NCBI GenBank assembly: GCA_036877525.1
Contig: JAZGTH010000040.1
Coordinates: forward strand, 3,424,001-3,488,000
From: Chromobotia macracanthus
Taxonomy: Eukaryota; Chordata; Actinopteri; Cypriniformes; Botiidae
Direction of reading: 5' to 3'
DNA length: 64,000 nt
A program made the position numbers and the translations under genes. The notes beneath the pieces are model-generated. The model saw nothing but the letters and a program-made list of their open reading frames with translations. It was not told the origin of the DNA and made no database searches. Below, piece by piece: positions 50,075 to 64,000 of this stretch (position 1 is its first letter; each line of letters opens with the position of its first letter).

Positions 50075-53000
50075 GTGAGTGCAGTTCGTCTAACCCGTTC
50101 CATTCATCTGCTCGTACTTCATCATCCCTTGCTAGTTCGCGCTTTCTTTCGCGCCCCCCTCCCCTTCTTTTTTTACACTTGCCTTTGTGCGTGTTCTCCC
50201 TGTCTGTCTGTCTGGCTGGCTGAACGCGAGTGTCATGGAGAGGGAGCAAAAGGTCCCGGCACTGAAGGGGAGGGGGTAAGATTAAGCCATTGTCAAAGCC
50301 ACGGTTAGCTATTGTGTTTGTGTCCAACCCATCGCCCCTAAAACCAGGCCCCCCCTTTTCTCTCTGAGCCCCGGTTCTGCTGATAGAAAGGGATTGTCCA
50401 GCTGTGGCACAGAGGTACGGCAGCTGTTTGCTGCGCCCCATCCTGCAAGCCAGGGTACCGTCCAGAGCTGAGTCCGAGCAATGGAGCCACATCACGCAGA
50501 GAAACAGGCTGATTCATCTCTGGAGCTCCTCACCTTCTGCTCACTTCTTCTGCTTTTTCATCTCATACATCTCCATCCTGTCTGTGGACAGCCGCTCTGT
50601 CTGATCTTCTCTGCACATTCATTCTATTCTTTGTGCTTCGGGGGGTTTACAGTTGTGTTTGGATACGTCTAATACTTCTCTCCTCCATTCATTAATCCAT
50701 TTTTGTCTGTCTACTGCTGTACACTTATTGCATATGAATATGAGGGGAGCACTTAAATGGCATATTTTATCTGTATTTGTATGTATACTGAAGTAGTTTT
50801 GGACAAGCATGTTCTTTCTACAATAATTGTATGGATGACCTTTGTATATATATGGTATTTAGAGTGTATCAGTTTGGTCTCAACTGTTGTCAAATTGGTG
50901 GCAAAAATGACAGAAAAAATCTAGAATTTAGTGCAAGCTTAAATAACAGACTTGTCACAGTCATGGCAGTCCAGTTTATAAAGGCAGAGAAACATGCATA
51001 CAATAAAGAGTCAGTCTTGTGATGTTGTTAAATCTTTTAGAGATGATAGTTTTGTTTTACACTTTAGAAGTAATAAATATTTTCCTTGTTGTTTAAAATC
51101 AACAATAAATGACAATATATCTTTTTACTTTATTAATACATTCCTGGTTTTACTGTGGACAATTAAATGTGTATGTTTTTCATGTCTGGAATGACATTAG
51201 TTTTCTGATGATGTCACCAAGCCCTTTTAATTTCAGCCCCTCCCCTCCAGCTACCTCTCAAATTATTGTTAATTTATTAACATCAAATCAAGTCTTTGTT
51301 TTTTTCCCATAAATGTGCCACATCACAGAAGTAAGTCATGGGTTTCATGTTGCCTTTAAGCCTCTGATTAGCACCAGATTGGACTTTAGTTTCAAGTACC
51401 CTGGAGCTGCATTTTAATAAAGAACACAAATGTGATTATGAAGTCTGTTTATCTGGGCTGCAGTGATGGCAGAGCTACACGTTTGTATAGATGATCCTTT
51501 TAATAGACATACTGAGCTTTTGCAGTGCAGGTGTCTCTAGTCCCATTGGGTTAAAAAGCAGAAGCTTGAACAGTTATTAGTGCATTTCTCACTTTGGGCC
51601 CTTGTGGTGTATAAATAACTTCATGTTTCATTTTTTGAAATAAATTAAGCCAGTGTCATTCATGCAATTTGAATATCTCCACTGACTATCAGGTTGGATG
51701 GAGAGATGGATGTTGTTCAGTCTGATACATCGTCCACTCAGATTTCATGCGGTTAATGTGTAGTTTTCATCTTTTGCCAGGAGAGGGAGGAAATTGAACA
51801 TCTTTTCACAAATGATGAAAGTCCACCCCACCTCCTTCCCCCGACTTTCAAGCGGCATAGTAAAATCAGTGGTTCCGATCCAGATTGCTTTACATTGTTA
51901 CATATGGTATAATAATATAAGAAGATTAAGGGGGGATTATAGAAGGGGGTTGTGAGATGTTTTGAAACAGGTTGCTTAGTTTTCTCTGCATGCTCCTCTC
52001 TGAGTTCAGGCTCTTAACTTAAATGATCCACAGACTGTAGCTTTTAATCCCTTTTCATCTTGTTCTGTAAATCATATTCCAGACAGACAATGCATCTTTT
52101 TGAGTATGCTTCATGCTTCATGCTTGAGTATGCTTTGAATATGCTCCATTGTTTATGAAATACAGATGAAAGTAAAGGAGTCCATTGCTTCTCTGTTATT
52201 TACTTTGTCTGTAGTACAATAAATGCTTAAAATCAAAAGCTGTTGGTTACAGGAACATACAATGAATAAAATCATTATAATAGTTCAGCCTATTTGTCGT
52301 TATGTGGGGCATCTTTTTAGCAATTTTCAATTGTTAAATGTGATCTTAAATCTTAATCATGAGGGATATTTTATGATTAAGATAGTATCTGAAAATTGTG
52401 GCGCTTTGGGCAGGAATCAGTTTTGTTAGCTGGCTGCCTTTCTTTTAAACAGCAAAAAAGAAATTGCATTTTTATTTTATCTTTTTGGCCTGGAAAGATA
52501 ATCCATTGTAATAAAGATCAAATCCAGAAATCAGATCCAACATTTAGCTTTTGCTTTGAGTCTGGAAATATACTGGGACATTTCAAGATGAATCAGTTTG
52601 TTGCAATTAATGTTTTCATTCTATGTAAATTTGTATTTATATTTATTTATGAACTCTTCCATTTTTACTGCTTTTAAAAGAAGGAAGAATTACAATAAAT
52701 AAAAATAGCCTGTCATTGCCATAAAATGTAAAATAAGAGATATGATTGTAATAGAGGTTTTAAAAAAACACTTTAATTAAAAACGTGATCGTTTTTAATT
52801 CTTCTTAACATACGAAAAACAAACTAACTGAATGAAAGTAAAACAACTTGTGTTGTACACACCAGTCTTCTTAGCTGCCAACAAGTGCATCGAGCTACCG
52901 TGAATTACACCTGAATCCGATGTTTAAGTGGAGGATAAGATTACTGAAAACTAGGTTGTGATATACTGTACATGCTGTCCTGGCTGGCCTAGCAGATGAG

Positions 53001-53100
53001 TGCCTATAGTGATTTAATAAGGGATGGGGTCCAGCCCAGCCGTGGCAGGGCAGATGGCATGTAGAGAGTGTACAGTGCAACTGGGAGTTGATTTGTTTCC
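50075..53100. other. intergenic or intronic, no gene recognised
   Basis: Contains an 11-bp perfect inverted repeat (aattaaaaacg/cgtttttaatt, 52775-52800) and nothing else assignable. Confidence 0.35.
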
Positions 53101-53199
53101 CTTCCTGTAAGCCCCTCTTGCTCCCCCTTTGCCACCCCCCTTCTCTGTGAGCAGTGTAAACACAGAGCTCCAGAGGAATGTTGGACTCTCTGACCTCCC

Positions 53200-53590
53200 A
53201 GAAAACGCTCTTCTGCAGTTCATTCGGTTCAGCCTGGCCGCGCTGTGCTCCGAGAGAGCATGCATACGCGCGCTGGGCCTCTCGCTGCCAGATTTCTTCC
53301 TGCCTTTGCTGCAGCGGCTGCCATTGTGCTCTTGCTTTCTTTCCTTCTTACACATGAGCTGCGGTGCTGCCTCTCTGCATGCGCCTACTGCGCAACTGTG
53401 CATTCAGCCAATTCGTGCCCACCATGCACACTTTCGTGTCTAGCCCTGCCATTTTGCCTACAGACACTGTTTGAATGAATTCCAATCACCCTTCCCCCTC
53501 CGTCGGCGATGGGCTGCATGCGCGCTGCATGTGCGGCTCGTCCGCATAGCGCCATTGGGCATACGATGAGCAGAAAGTTCTAAGCAGCTT
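53200..53590. other. CpG-enriched patch
   Basis: Relative to the AT-rich surroundings, CpG is frequent (ggccgcgctgtgctccg, acgcgcgctggg, cgtcggcgatgggc, atgcgcgctgc). This may mark a promoter or enhancer. No TATA box or convincing exon border is attached. Confidence 0.35.
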
Positions 53591-56500
53591 TCCGGACAGA
53601 GGCCTGCAGATAGGAGCGGATTGGCTAAAGTTAGATCAAAGCAGACAGCATCTGTCAGTGTGTGTAAAGGCAGTGTAAAATGAATGTATGACCTCCTCTT
53701 TCTTACTTTGGCCAGAGCCCAGTCGTTTTTAGAAGCAGTGTGTCTAGCTTGTCTGAGCCCTGATGAGATGTGTCAAGCTTCGGTCATAACCACCCAGACA
53801 CTGTTAACTTATGTTTTTGCTTTCCCCACTGATTCTGTTTTTTTAAGCAATCACAATATCAGAAATTCGCGTGAACCATGCACTACACAGAGTATGCACA
53901 CTTTGTATACTGACTTCCATAATGCTTCCCTAGACAGCAACTTTTTTTAAGGTTTTTCTTGTGGTAACTGAAGTAGCTTTTTGATGTTTCATTTAAATAT
54001 GAAGCGATATGTTAATCTGATGAAAAATTACTTTGGTGTGGGCGGAGCTACCTGGCACAACCCCACAAATATAGAAACCAAGTGACTAACATAACCATTG
54101 CTTAGGCCGGAAACATTGACTAAAATGGAACAAATGGCTTTTATTTCTTTACTTCTCTTGTAACTGTCGCTGTATGGTTACAACCAAAATACGAGCCTGT
54201 GTCACAGCTCAATCCACTGTAATGCTGAGACTGGAGACCACTGCAGTGCATGTGATCAATCTGTGTTTGCTGCAGTATTACCGGCCTGGGGCGAGGTTAT
54301 GGGACCCCTAATTAAAGCGCAAGCAGCCACGGTGCAGGGTGCGGGGTTGAGATAACAGCGTGGAATTTCACCTGAACAAAGATGCCGGTTGTGTTGGCCT
54401 CCCCATCAGGGGCTTGTTCTACACAAGCTGTAATTTTCATAGAAAGAGACCCTGTTCGGACCCTGCCCGTTCTCATCATTCGACTCATATCAGTTCATCA
54501 TAACTTCTAATAACATATGCTACAGCCCGGTTCCACCTTCAATTTAAACACTGATGGAGGATATTAACAAGAATTCTGTTTATTTGTCCATCCCATCGTG
54601 ATAGCATGTTATTGAAATGGCAAATTACAGTTTGTGTTTTCAGGATCAGGACTACGAGATGACATCTTTTCATTAAGCATCTACTATAACCAAAAAGCAC
54701 CTTGCTTTTATTAAACATTGTTAAATAAAGTTCTGACATACCAGAGTGTTGGCATGGAGTAATGGTGCTCTGCTCTGCCCCCTGCCAGAATCTGAATGGC
54801 AGTGCTGTTAGTGATAGAGTTGATACAGAGGTCACCTGTCATATTGCTTTACCTCCTGTGACCTCCAAACATATAAACGCTACTTATTCTACATTATAAG
54901 CTAATGTAAATATGAAGCAACCACCTGTCTATATATCATTTTATCCTCCCTATTTAATCACACAATGACAGACCTCATAAATTCAGCGCAAGTTGACTTA
55001 AATGCAAAGGTTGATCATATATAAAGCATGTGCTACGCACCTTGATTTGCGATAGGCTGATGTTTTCTTGATGATCATGGAAACACATTCATTAGTATAA
55101 CCCCCCTCCCCCACACCCTTTCTCTAATGCAGTATTTGGACTGAAGTCACAGTTTGATGGCAAAGTGCGGTGAATGGGAACTTTGTGAGAAAGACTGATG
55201 GAGTGGCGAAGATAAACAGATGGCAGCAAATATCGGCTGCTAAATTATTCATCAGGGCTCCAGCTTTTGGGTAGCAACGGAGTAATAGAGTTTACAGCAA
55301 AGAAATAGAACAAGAGAGGGGGAGAGAGAAAGCAATATCAATGTGCATGTAATAGCCTAGAATGGAATTTGCAGAAACGCCACCTCGTTGAAACGTTTGC
55401 CGTTTTTCACGTCTGTTCTGAATGTTGATGTTGTTGAAATATTAGCCATAGATGTCAGTGTGTGCTGTGTTAGTCCAGGTGCTGTCAAACACGACTGTCT
55501 GATTGTGATTTGTGGCACACTGAATAAAGGCAAGGGGAGGATAACGTAGCATTAGCACTGCTCACATCTACATGCCCATTACAGCGCTGACGCCTGATGT
55601 ATTCATGACCAAGCCTCACTGGCATCTTTTATGCACAATTGACACCGATTTCACACACAGACAGACCGTCTCACACTTTTTTCTATGCACAAACACGCAC
55701 ACACACCTCACTCTTCTCCCTGTATAAGACTCGGGGGAAATAGAGCAGAGAGGAAACTACGTGCCTTCACCGAGCAAGGGCTGTCTGGTGTCATGGCAAC
55801 CAGTGCGGATTACCCCACCCTCTTCCATCGGCCTCGAATGGGAGGGGGAGAAAAGGATGTAGAGAGAGGCGGGGAGGGGTGGGTGAGGACAGGCTGAGAC
55901 TAGGTGGTCGAAAACGTGTTTAGAAAAATTCAATAACCAAATACTGAAAGCAGGTGGATGTCATTTCTCAAGAAGCACATAGTCACACTATATGGTGTTC
56001 TTGGCTGTATGGAGGAATCTCAGAGGTTATGTTAAAAGAGACGGAAAGGCATAGTGAATTATTTTTTTCCAGGAGTGAAGGTGGATCCAGGTAGACAGTG
56101 ATATAGTAGAAGCAATTTAATCGTAAGATTTTTCAGCCTTTTGAAAATATTTAATGCAAGAATGAAAGTAGAACTCTATTTTAAAATAATAAGGGCATGT
56201 TTTCTGTATTGTTTTATGATAAATTAACAAAAAGAAAAATGATATTTAATCAATTTGTTTATATGGAATGCTGTAACAAAATATTAACAATAGCAATATT
56301 TACCCACATCAAGATAATACCCACACTTAGATAAGTATGTTGGGCAAACAAAGCAAACAAACCTGAGTTTGAAATCAGTTAATGAATCAGTTCATTAAAG
56401 GGTAGTTAGAACTGATTTACCAGCTAGTAATCCAAGTTACCAGCTCTAACATCATTTCTGCTACTGAAATTTTAAAGAACGACTGTTAAAACCTCTTTGT

Positions 56501-58963
56501 CTTAATGTTGTCATGCTCGCAAGTCATGAGACAACGGACTAGTCTAATGACACCCTTTAGCAAATGTAGTGATCGCATACAAAGTGCATTAAAATATTAA
56601 TCTATTCCCACTGTTTCTTCATTTCATACTGTCTGGAAAATCATTGCTAATGTATTGTGAATAGTCGATATATTGCAAAGCTCTAGCAGACAGTCAGACA
56701 GAGAAAGAGAGTGTGTTAGGGAAAGGGTTCAGGCCAAAGGGAGTCAAAAAACATTCAGAAAGCAAGGGAGCGTAGAGGATGAGAGATAAAGGAAGACAGC
56801 CTAGAGAGAAAGAGGGAGAGACAGAGAGAGAGAGAAAGAGGGAGGGAAGCAAGTGAGACAGCGGGTCATGTAAGGACACACTCCAAAAAAATCTCATTTC
56901 ACACTGCCATCCCTCATGGGCTGCTGATGATTGCAGAGTGAGACAGGGTGAGCAAGAGCAAGTACTGCAGCAAGGACGGATGACGCCCAGTTGCTGTTAT
57001 AACAGGACCGCACCATACCAAACACTGTGTGTGTAGAATACTGTAAGCTACTTAGGATTCCGGGAGGAGTGTGAGGGTGGGGCTGCTTTTGAATGTTCTG
57101 GAAACATGTCAAGTGTAAAGTTTTACATGGATGAGACTAGTTTTTTTAGTTTCCAGTTTCTCAGACGTACTGTATGAATTTCGTCCAAATTAAACACATC
57201 TGTGTTTTTCCTCACACAACCTTAGTCAAAATTACAGAGCAATTTATACCTCGTTTTTCGGCTGATTGGGGGTCCTCTGGGAAATGTGACCCCATCTGGA
57301 CAGGGGCGTTTGAGACTGTAGTATATTATTATATTTTTAATAACAATAACATTTGTTACAGTCAGAAACCATAACTAAAGCTACATTTATCGTTGCGCTG
57401 CCTGATGCAACTTCATTATGGCAGGTTTACTTTTTATAAATTATATTCATTAGGTGATTCAAAATATATAGTAAAATAAATGACACATGTAAGTCTTGTA
57501 TACTCAGGTTTGCAGAGAAAATTACCCTCCGTAACAGCCACTACTGAGATCATAATCCTTCCAAATCAGTACGTGAAATCACAGACGTTCTATGTAAGAA
57601 TAATGTGAATATTAATAATGTAAGGAAAATTATTAACACGGTATAGCATGTAAGCCTCATTTAATAATACAATTTTTTTCTTTGTTGTCAGGTAAAGAAT
57701 TTTAGGCCTTCAATGAATGTGGAACGAGCAAACTGATCTTGTAAAAAATGGTTTCTGTTGTTGGTATTTTGGTGTAAATACACATTATTTAGCAGGGAGT
57801 TTTCATACATATAAAGTGTTAAAAAACAGAGATATTCCTAAACCTTGTTCTTACATTCTGCTCTTTTTGGAAAGTGTTTGTGGATCATGCCAAATGCACT
57901 GCAGACAATTTCACCTTGACCGATTGACAGCATTTGCAGATTTTTTAAAATAACTTTATTCTAATTCTCATCAGAGCGCTTGCTTTTCCTTTGATATATG
58001 AATACCACAGAGGAAATATATGTAATGAGGGAAGGATAATATGAGCACTATATGATCAAACAAAACTGAAGAAGGAAAAGTTTAAGCAAACAACATATCT
58101 TGTTGTTACTACAGTAACAGTGCGGTTCATATTTTTACAGAGTGATTGTGTATCCACTTTCCTTTGAAGTATTATGTTAGTAAAATTGACAACATGTGTC
58201 TTTGATTAGGACGTATATTGTAAATGCATGTATTTCCAAATTTTAAAATATACTTGCAAATGGCACGTGTAGAGTAATTTATGGAAAACATTGTTTAATT
58301 ACAACTGTGTCATTTTCCATTTATATTATAATTCCCTCATGCTGCAGTCATTAATTGGCGTAAATTGGCACATTAGGCCATTTACGCCAGTCATGTATAA
58401 GCTTGTGGCATTGCTTGTTGTTCCTTCTTTCTCACAGCTCGCAGTCAAACGAGGTCGGACCAAGAGGAATATGCCAAGCTAATGCCCTTAACACAGAGGA
58501 AAATTATACTGTCTAAAAGGTTACTTTCATGCCTGCTGTGCACAGGTAGGCTGGAAGACACAGGAGCCCGCCTGGATGCATGTTGTTTAATAGGCCTCCA
58601 GGAGCCACACTGTAATAGCTCTCTGCTTGCTTTGCCTTCACTTGGAATGCAGGGTCATAATTAAGGCCTAAAAGACCAGAAAAACCCAACAAAATTAAAC
58701 GATACAGAAGTGCAATAAAAGAAAACTGTGAGCTAATGTGTGCAGAAAGACTGTGTGTGTCTGCATTTTTCTGCGTGTGAAAGTCTTTTCCTCTTGTTTG
58801 ACCGCATGCCCAGATTGGCTGCTTGTCTACAAAATGCAACAAAAAAGTTGATTGTAGATGAATAAAGTTTTGCTTTCAACCAATAGAACGCAGGCCAGGA
58901 ATGGTTGGAATGTGTTTTCACTGGCAAATGGGAATGATAGTATAGATAATGATAACAGTAATA
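53591..58963. other. intergenic or intronic, no gene recognised
   Basis: Purine-rich simple sequence occurs at 56700-56850 (gaaagagaggga type). A short palindrome TGGCGTAAA/TTTACGCCA lies at 58356-58389. No gene was seen. Confidence 0.35.
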
Positions 58964-58983
58964 GTGTGTGTGTGTGTGTGTGT
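58964..58983. repeat. (GT)n microsatellite
   Basis: About 10 GT units. Confidence 0.9.
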
Positions 58984-59820
58984 TTCTACAGTATGCTGTA
59001 GGCCTGTTTAGGGGCAGCTGGCACAATGGAGAGCGTTTACCACAGCTATAAGAACCCTCTCAAGACTGCAGTTATATCCAGGGTGATGGCAACAGCCAGA
59101 TTCACTGTCATAGAATCACATGCTGTAAAAAAAAAAGCATAAAGATTTCGAAACACAGGTAAAGATGTGAAAGGAACATATTTTAGAAGTGTTTAATTTT
59201 ACTAAGAATAAATATCAAATTGATTAGATGTAAGAGAATTGCTGTTTTTTAAAGTAATAAATTGTTTTTGTTTTGTTTGTAGGAAGTACACCCCATCTGA
59301 GCTTCTACAGTTTTAATGATACAAAACACAAAGTCAACTTTGAACTGTACAGTAAGTAAACTTTTTGTAATTCACTTCTTTGCTTCCAATCCATTTCAGA
59401 TATGGTCAGGCGTCAGTCAAATGTTATTGCATTAGTAGCTGAACCAATATCCTGTACTTGGAAAACTGAAAAAATGTTTTTGCATGCAGCTGTTTTCATT
59501 CTCTGTTAATCAGCCTTGAGATACAGCAGCTGACCCTTCACCACCTGCCTGTAGCACATACACACACTCATATACATATGATGACATGCAAATATAGATC
59601 TTTAATGTGATTTAGGACATTGTCTTGGCTAAAATAGAAATCTGTGGGAGCTGTTCTTCACTCTCTATTGATGTCAAATTTTACTGCCGCAGAGTACAGA
59701 CTGTAGTTGTTGCAGAATGGATGATTCTTGTTACGACAATTGCATGTCCCATCAATATGAAACTATATATGATAAATATTTTAAAGGTTTTCCCCATGTT
59801 TTACATACATAGGAAAATGT

Positions 59821-59930
59821 GTTCCTCTAGCTTGGTGACAGGTAGAGGGTTGTGTTAGCAGTTCAAAGGTTGTAGGGTTTGAGTCCCAGGGAACATACAC
59901 ACTAATGTAAAATGTATACTTTTATGGACC
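59821..59930 (+). repeat. degenerate tRNA-derived SINE, 5' part (plus orientation)
   Basis: gttcctctagcttggtgaca, then a B-box-like gggtttgagtcccagggaac and atacacactaatgtaaaatgt match the head and core of the SINE family seen near 25986. The 3' tail is missing. Confidence 0.6.
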
Positions 59931-62900
59931 ATAAGTCACTTATTATAATTCATGCATAGATGTAATGTTTTTAACAAAAGTCGATTCCTTAATGACATCT
60001 AAGAATTACATAATTTTTGGTTAAATGAGTAAAAAAGTCTATCTTTGGCTCTTTATTTTCATGCTGTTAGGCATCCTGTTATTTTGCTACTGTGTATTAA
60101 TTTTCTAAATTTACAGACCTCAAAAGGTACTCATAACAAGAATGACCCAGATATTGTATTTAATTTGATGCAAGCAAAAATTATGCTGTGAGGGATGAAA
60201 TCTGTTTAAAATGCTTCTTTACAAGTAATTTCAGTGGTCAACAATAAACTAAACAGGTGTGGCAATTACATTAAATTGGATTATACAGAGCATCTACTCT
60301 TACTAAGGTCCATTAAACATTGTTTAATTACTCAAAATGTTAAACTTAAAAAGAACAAACTCCAGACGTTGTCACACGGCCACTCATTTGCACCACAAGC
60401 CTGGTGCACTCATTCAGAAAACAGCAGCCTGTGGACTGACCTTAAGTCAGAAGCTCCTTTTGATGGGTGAGGAAAGAGACTTTTAATTGCGGCACGGTCA
60501 AAGGTCAACACAGAGAGACGCTTGCTTACACAGAGTCTACTCTTCGGCTAGAAGCTGGCAAGGTGTGCAGAATGTTTGATGAAAGACAGGAAGCTACAGA
60601 AAGCTACTTTTCCAAATATGGCCGACCATTTTGTGTTAATGACAGACTTTTGCACTAATCTCCTCCATCTGCAAGTTGTCTGAAGTCATCTCCAAATTCA
60701 ACGCTAGTACTGCTAAAAATATACCTTTGGATCATTATATAAGGTTGTCGACTTTTCATCTGCGAACAGTGGAATCTTAAAATAAATAACAAAGCGTGAT
60801 AGATTTGCTACGAAATCATTTGAGAACATTTGAACTTGCTGAATCCTGAAACTGTTAGATGTCAATTATGCTGTTTTCGCACTTCGTTTGATTGCTTGAT
60901 ATGAACTTGTGCTTAATCACCTCCCTCTCGCTGTGAGAAGAGAAAAGCATGAGTAAATTAAGTCAAGTGAACAATGTCTTCTCTTCTGGAGTCCTCAGTT
61001 ACTGTCATTTTGTAGAAGTAGTTTTCCTCCATTAACATTCCTATCATCCAGATTTTAAGAGAAGGTATAGCATAAGATTTAGGCTTTGGGCTGGGGTTGG
61101 CCCTTTAAGCAGCAATCTTATCAACCTATCAGTTCCCTATGATTTTTGGACTAGTTAATGGTTAAGGTTAGTTAGTAAAGGCTGTGTTTGTTTGTAGGAA
61201 TGTTCTGCCAGAACCACCAAAAGACGTTTATTTAGGAACACGTTGTACTTTACAAAATCACAGGCAACAAGGACTGGAGGGGAAGGCATTGTTCGCTTGA
61301 CTTTTTAATTCATGTTTTACTCTTTGGTTTCACAGCCAAAAATTAACGTGCACAGAATGCCACCTGCATCTGTCTGCCGCAGATGCATTGCAGAAGATAC
61401 ACAGTATATGAACAATTGGAGCTGCACACCATGCAATTTCAGTTGAGACAAGCAGCAATTAGAAATGTGGCATTTTATAATAGGCAAATTATACATAATC
61501 AATAGCAGTTCACTTGTGCAAATTAGACCATGCTTCACATCAACCAAATGAACTGAAATCCGAATTCAAACCGAAATGTGTCCACACTAAACACTATGGT
61601 GCAGAAACATTTTAAGTTTTGCAGAGAGGCACAGATGGAGACATAGCCAGCTCAGGTGTTTGGTTGTTTCCCGTCTACATGAAGATTGATTTGATGCATT
61701 TCCTATGCCTCACCTGTCATTAGTCAAAGTGAGTCAGCCAATGTCTCTGCAGAGAACTGAATGTACTACATTAATATGAGACGCACCAATGAGGAATGGC
61801 TGAACTGTAGTTGAACAGAAGGAGGGAATGGAAAAAAAAGAGACAGAGACAAGACCTAAGTTAAGTTTAATGTTTTTTGTCAGCGTGACATCATTTGCAT
61901 TCAGACATTGTTGGATCTGAATGACGTGATTTTCAAAACACGCAGCATCATTATGAGAGCCTGTAATGAATCCCTAAAGCCAAGACAGATAAAGCGATAT
62001 GCCAAAATGAGCTCCTAAATAGTGTCTGAAAGGTAATTATGAGAACACTCAGTTCAGGCATTCCTACGTGGCGTAGGGACAAAGATGAATTTCACAGATG
62101 AGCCCTAAGATCACACAAATAACCCCAGACCAACCGTACGACTGTTCACCCAGATGAATGATCAGCTCTAATGTACTCCAGCACCTTTTAGGAATGACTT
62201 TAATTTTCTGCAGGAGACCCTGATGAGAGCCAAAGAGCCTGTAGTCTGCCATATTGCCACACATTAGTACACCGGGTGAGCTGTCAGCCCATTTCTCTGC
62301 AGTCTGCCTTCTCTGGCCGTGCAGTTCTGCAGTATCTGTACATTAATGACTGCTGCTGAGAGACCAGCAGCTCTCCATTTTAGGAAGCCTGACCTTCACT
62401 ATCCTCTGCATTCAGACCGTGAACGAGGGAGAGGGAGGCAACTGCAAAGGCAGGAAGTAGTAGAAAATGGAAGAGAAAGAAAAAAGAGGAAGAATAAGGG
62501 AGAGAGGAAGGTAAAATGGAGTAGAACGAGAGAGAGGTGAATGGTGAAAATAAGAAGAAACAGAGAAAATACCACCCCACTTGACCCTGGTGGACCGCTG
62601 CTTTGCTTGTCAGTCAGTCCTTTATTTCAGCTCTTTATAAACAAGATTATTATAGTCTGGGAATGGAGGGGCACACAAGTCCATGTTACACTAAAGTATG
62701 AAGTGGCCTTACCCACACGAGTGTGTGTATTTGTGTTAGTATCTGTATGAGTTTCTGTGGCTGTGTGTGTGGTCTTGGATTGGGTTTGGGTTGGTTTGTG
62801 GGGTATTTTATTTAAAAGGGTCACTGACAACCATACAACAAATAAATAGGCTACATAACTGCTTTCTATTGCACTAAATTATCATTGTCCTCAATAAAAA

Positions 62901-64000
62901 TGGAAACCGATAAAACCCCATCTGCATAACATACTGATTTGACAGACAGAAATATTTTATTGTTAAATATGGTGAATACCTTAGCAGTGCTTTAAAAGAA
63001 AGTGAATTTGTACACATTATAAGAGAAGGTTTAAGCATGTTTCAGTTATATTCGTGAGGTCAGCTAGTTTTGGTCTAATGAGGTCTAGTGTATGATTATG
63101 TTTTTTACTTTGAGATTTTAGCAATAGTGGAATCAGACCAACAGCATGTTAAAACAATCTACAAGTAAATTACATCTCTTCAACAGTTTTCTGTGCATAG
63201 CTGATCATCCTGACCCCATCCCTGGTATATGTGTGTATGTTTAAGTGTATAAAGATATAGCACATTTGGCAGGGCAGAGTGCTGATGTAAAAATAGAAAG
63301 AGCAGTTTGTTTTCAGTGCCTCTTTAAACAGAAGTCACTCTGTCTTTCTGTTCTGTTTGTTGGTACATGTGTGGCATACATGTTCGTCTGAAGCATAACA
63401 AGAGCATTGTGGGATTGGGAAACTATTTTGAATGCTTGTGGTTTGGGAGGCACATGAAGGCTGATGGAATGTGGCCTGCTTTCACTTCCATGCATGTGGA
63501 TGTGCTTCTGCACTTGGAAGTAAAGCCATCTACACTCACAAGGATGTATTAAATGTAATAAGTGCAGCATGGAGGCATCGTTCTTTACTGAGGTGTTAAC
63601 TCAAAGCCTTTTCTTTCTTATCCCATTCAGCAAGTATGAATACCTTTTTTCCCAGTTACTCCTGGTTTCATCTCAACCTCTTAGCTCTAAAGAATTCTCT
63701 TAACCAGCTTTTGATCTTATCTGTTCAATTAGTCATTGGCCTCTCTCCTGTTTCTGAGCCTGAGACTGCCAAAGCAACATAAGCCATATATCTGCTAGAC
63801 CCTCTCAGGTTGTGACCTGCGCTTCTTTTTAGAAGACTATTTTTCAGTGTTTGTTTGTTTGGTCTTAAACACATCCTCAGCATTCAGGGAGATGTGCAGA
63901 AGTGATTGAAATGTGAGCCGGGCTCTGCATGCGAGTCTGTGTGAAACACAATTCGCGTTTCAGCGTTGGAACGCGCCACTGCAGACACCGTGATGCACAA
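59931..64000. other. intergenic or intronic, no gene recognised
   Basis: Purine-rich simple sequence lies at 62420-62540. The last ~100 bases become CpG-richer (attcgcgttt, aacgcgcc), perhaps the approach to a promoter beyond the window. Confidence 0.35.

Noticed and set aside
49983..50495. 170-codon minus-strand frame
   Set aside because: Low-complexity Arg/Glu/Ser composition from purine-rich sequence; no domain and no splice context.
53014..53478. Overlapping 129-, 104- and 77-codon frames
   Set aside because: Overlapping long frames on both strands come from the locally high GC content; none resembles a known protein.
29347..64000. let-7/mir-100/mir-125 cluster or genes next to human UBASH3B (CRTAM, JHY, BSX, HSPA8)
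   Set aside because: I looked by eye for the mature miRNA sequences and for homeobox or HSP70 motifs and saw none. A computed search would be needed to be sure.
1..64000. CRISPR arrays, operons or bacterial-type elements
   Set aside because: The window is clearly vertebrate nuclear DNA with GT-AG introns; no such structures are expected or seen.

Overview
The window looks like teleost, probably cyprinid, nuclear DNA. It is AT-rich, its genes are split into many small exons with GT-AG introns, and it carries at least five copies of one tRNA-derived fish SINE, a LINE remnant, foldback elements and microsatellites. The longest open frames are mostly chance. The real genes were read by joining exons at splice sites and checking frame across each junction.

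Layout. (1) Positions 1-8059, minus strand: the 5' two thirds of an alpha-2-macroglobulin-like gene. There are 22 exons, from the signal peptide through the bait region, and the window edge cuts it just before the thioester domain. (2) Positions 8115-10250: intergenic DNA between this gene and a divergent one. It holds a 23-bp tandem array of CRE-like octamers and two Pol III genes that I read as vault RNAs (9402-9494 and 9635-9724). (3) Positions about 10290-13775, plus strand: a complete USF1-type bHLH-leucine-zipper gene with a CRE/NRF1-like promoter. It has an optional in-frame 30-nt donor extension and a NAGNAG acceptor. (4) Positions 13980-16850: exon-like fragments on the plus strand that do not make a continuous frame, possibly a decayed gene. 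(5) Positions 17895-29346, plus strand: a 14-exon UBASH3B (STS-1) gene. Exon 9 carries a one-base deletion relative to the family frame, so the sequence as given would stop after 443 residues.

(6) Positions 29347-64000 contain no gene I can name. I see microsatellites, a G-rich tract, foldback repeats, a SINE remnant, two TATA-box plus splice-donor arrangements that could be first exons (about 36070-36223 and 49800-50074), and one small exon-like block at 34859-34913.

The genes are functionally unrelated: a secreted protease inhibitor, an E-box transcription factor, small vault-particle RNAs and a phosphatase regulating receptor and TCR signalling. The most interesting part is the a2m-like/usf1 intergenic region with the paired vault RNA candidates. 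The ubash3b frameshift is the main point needing verification.
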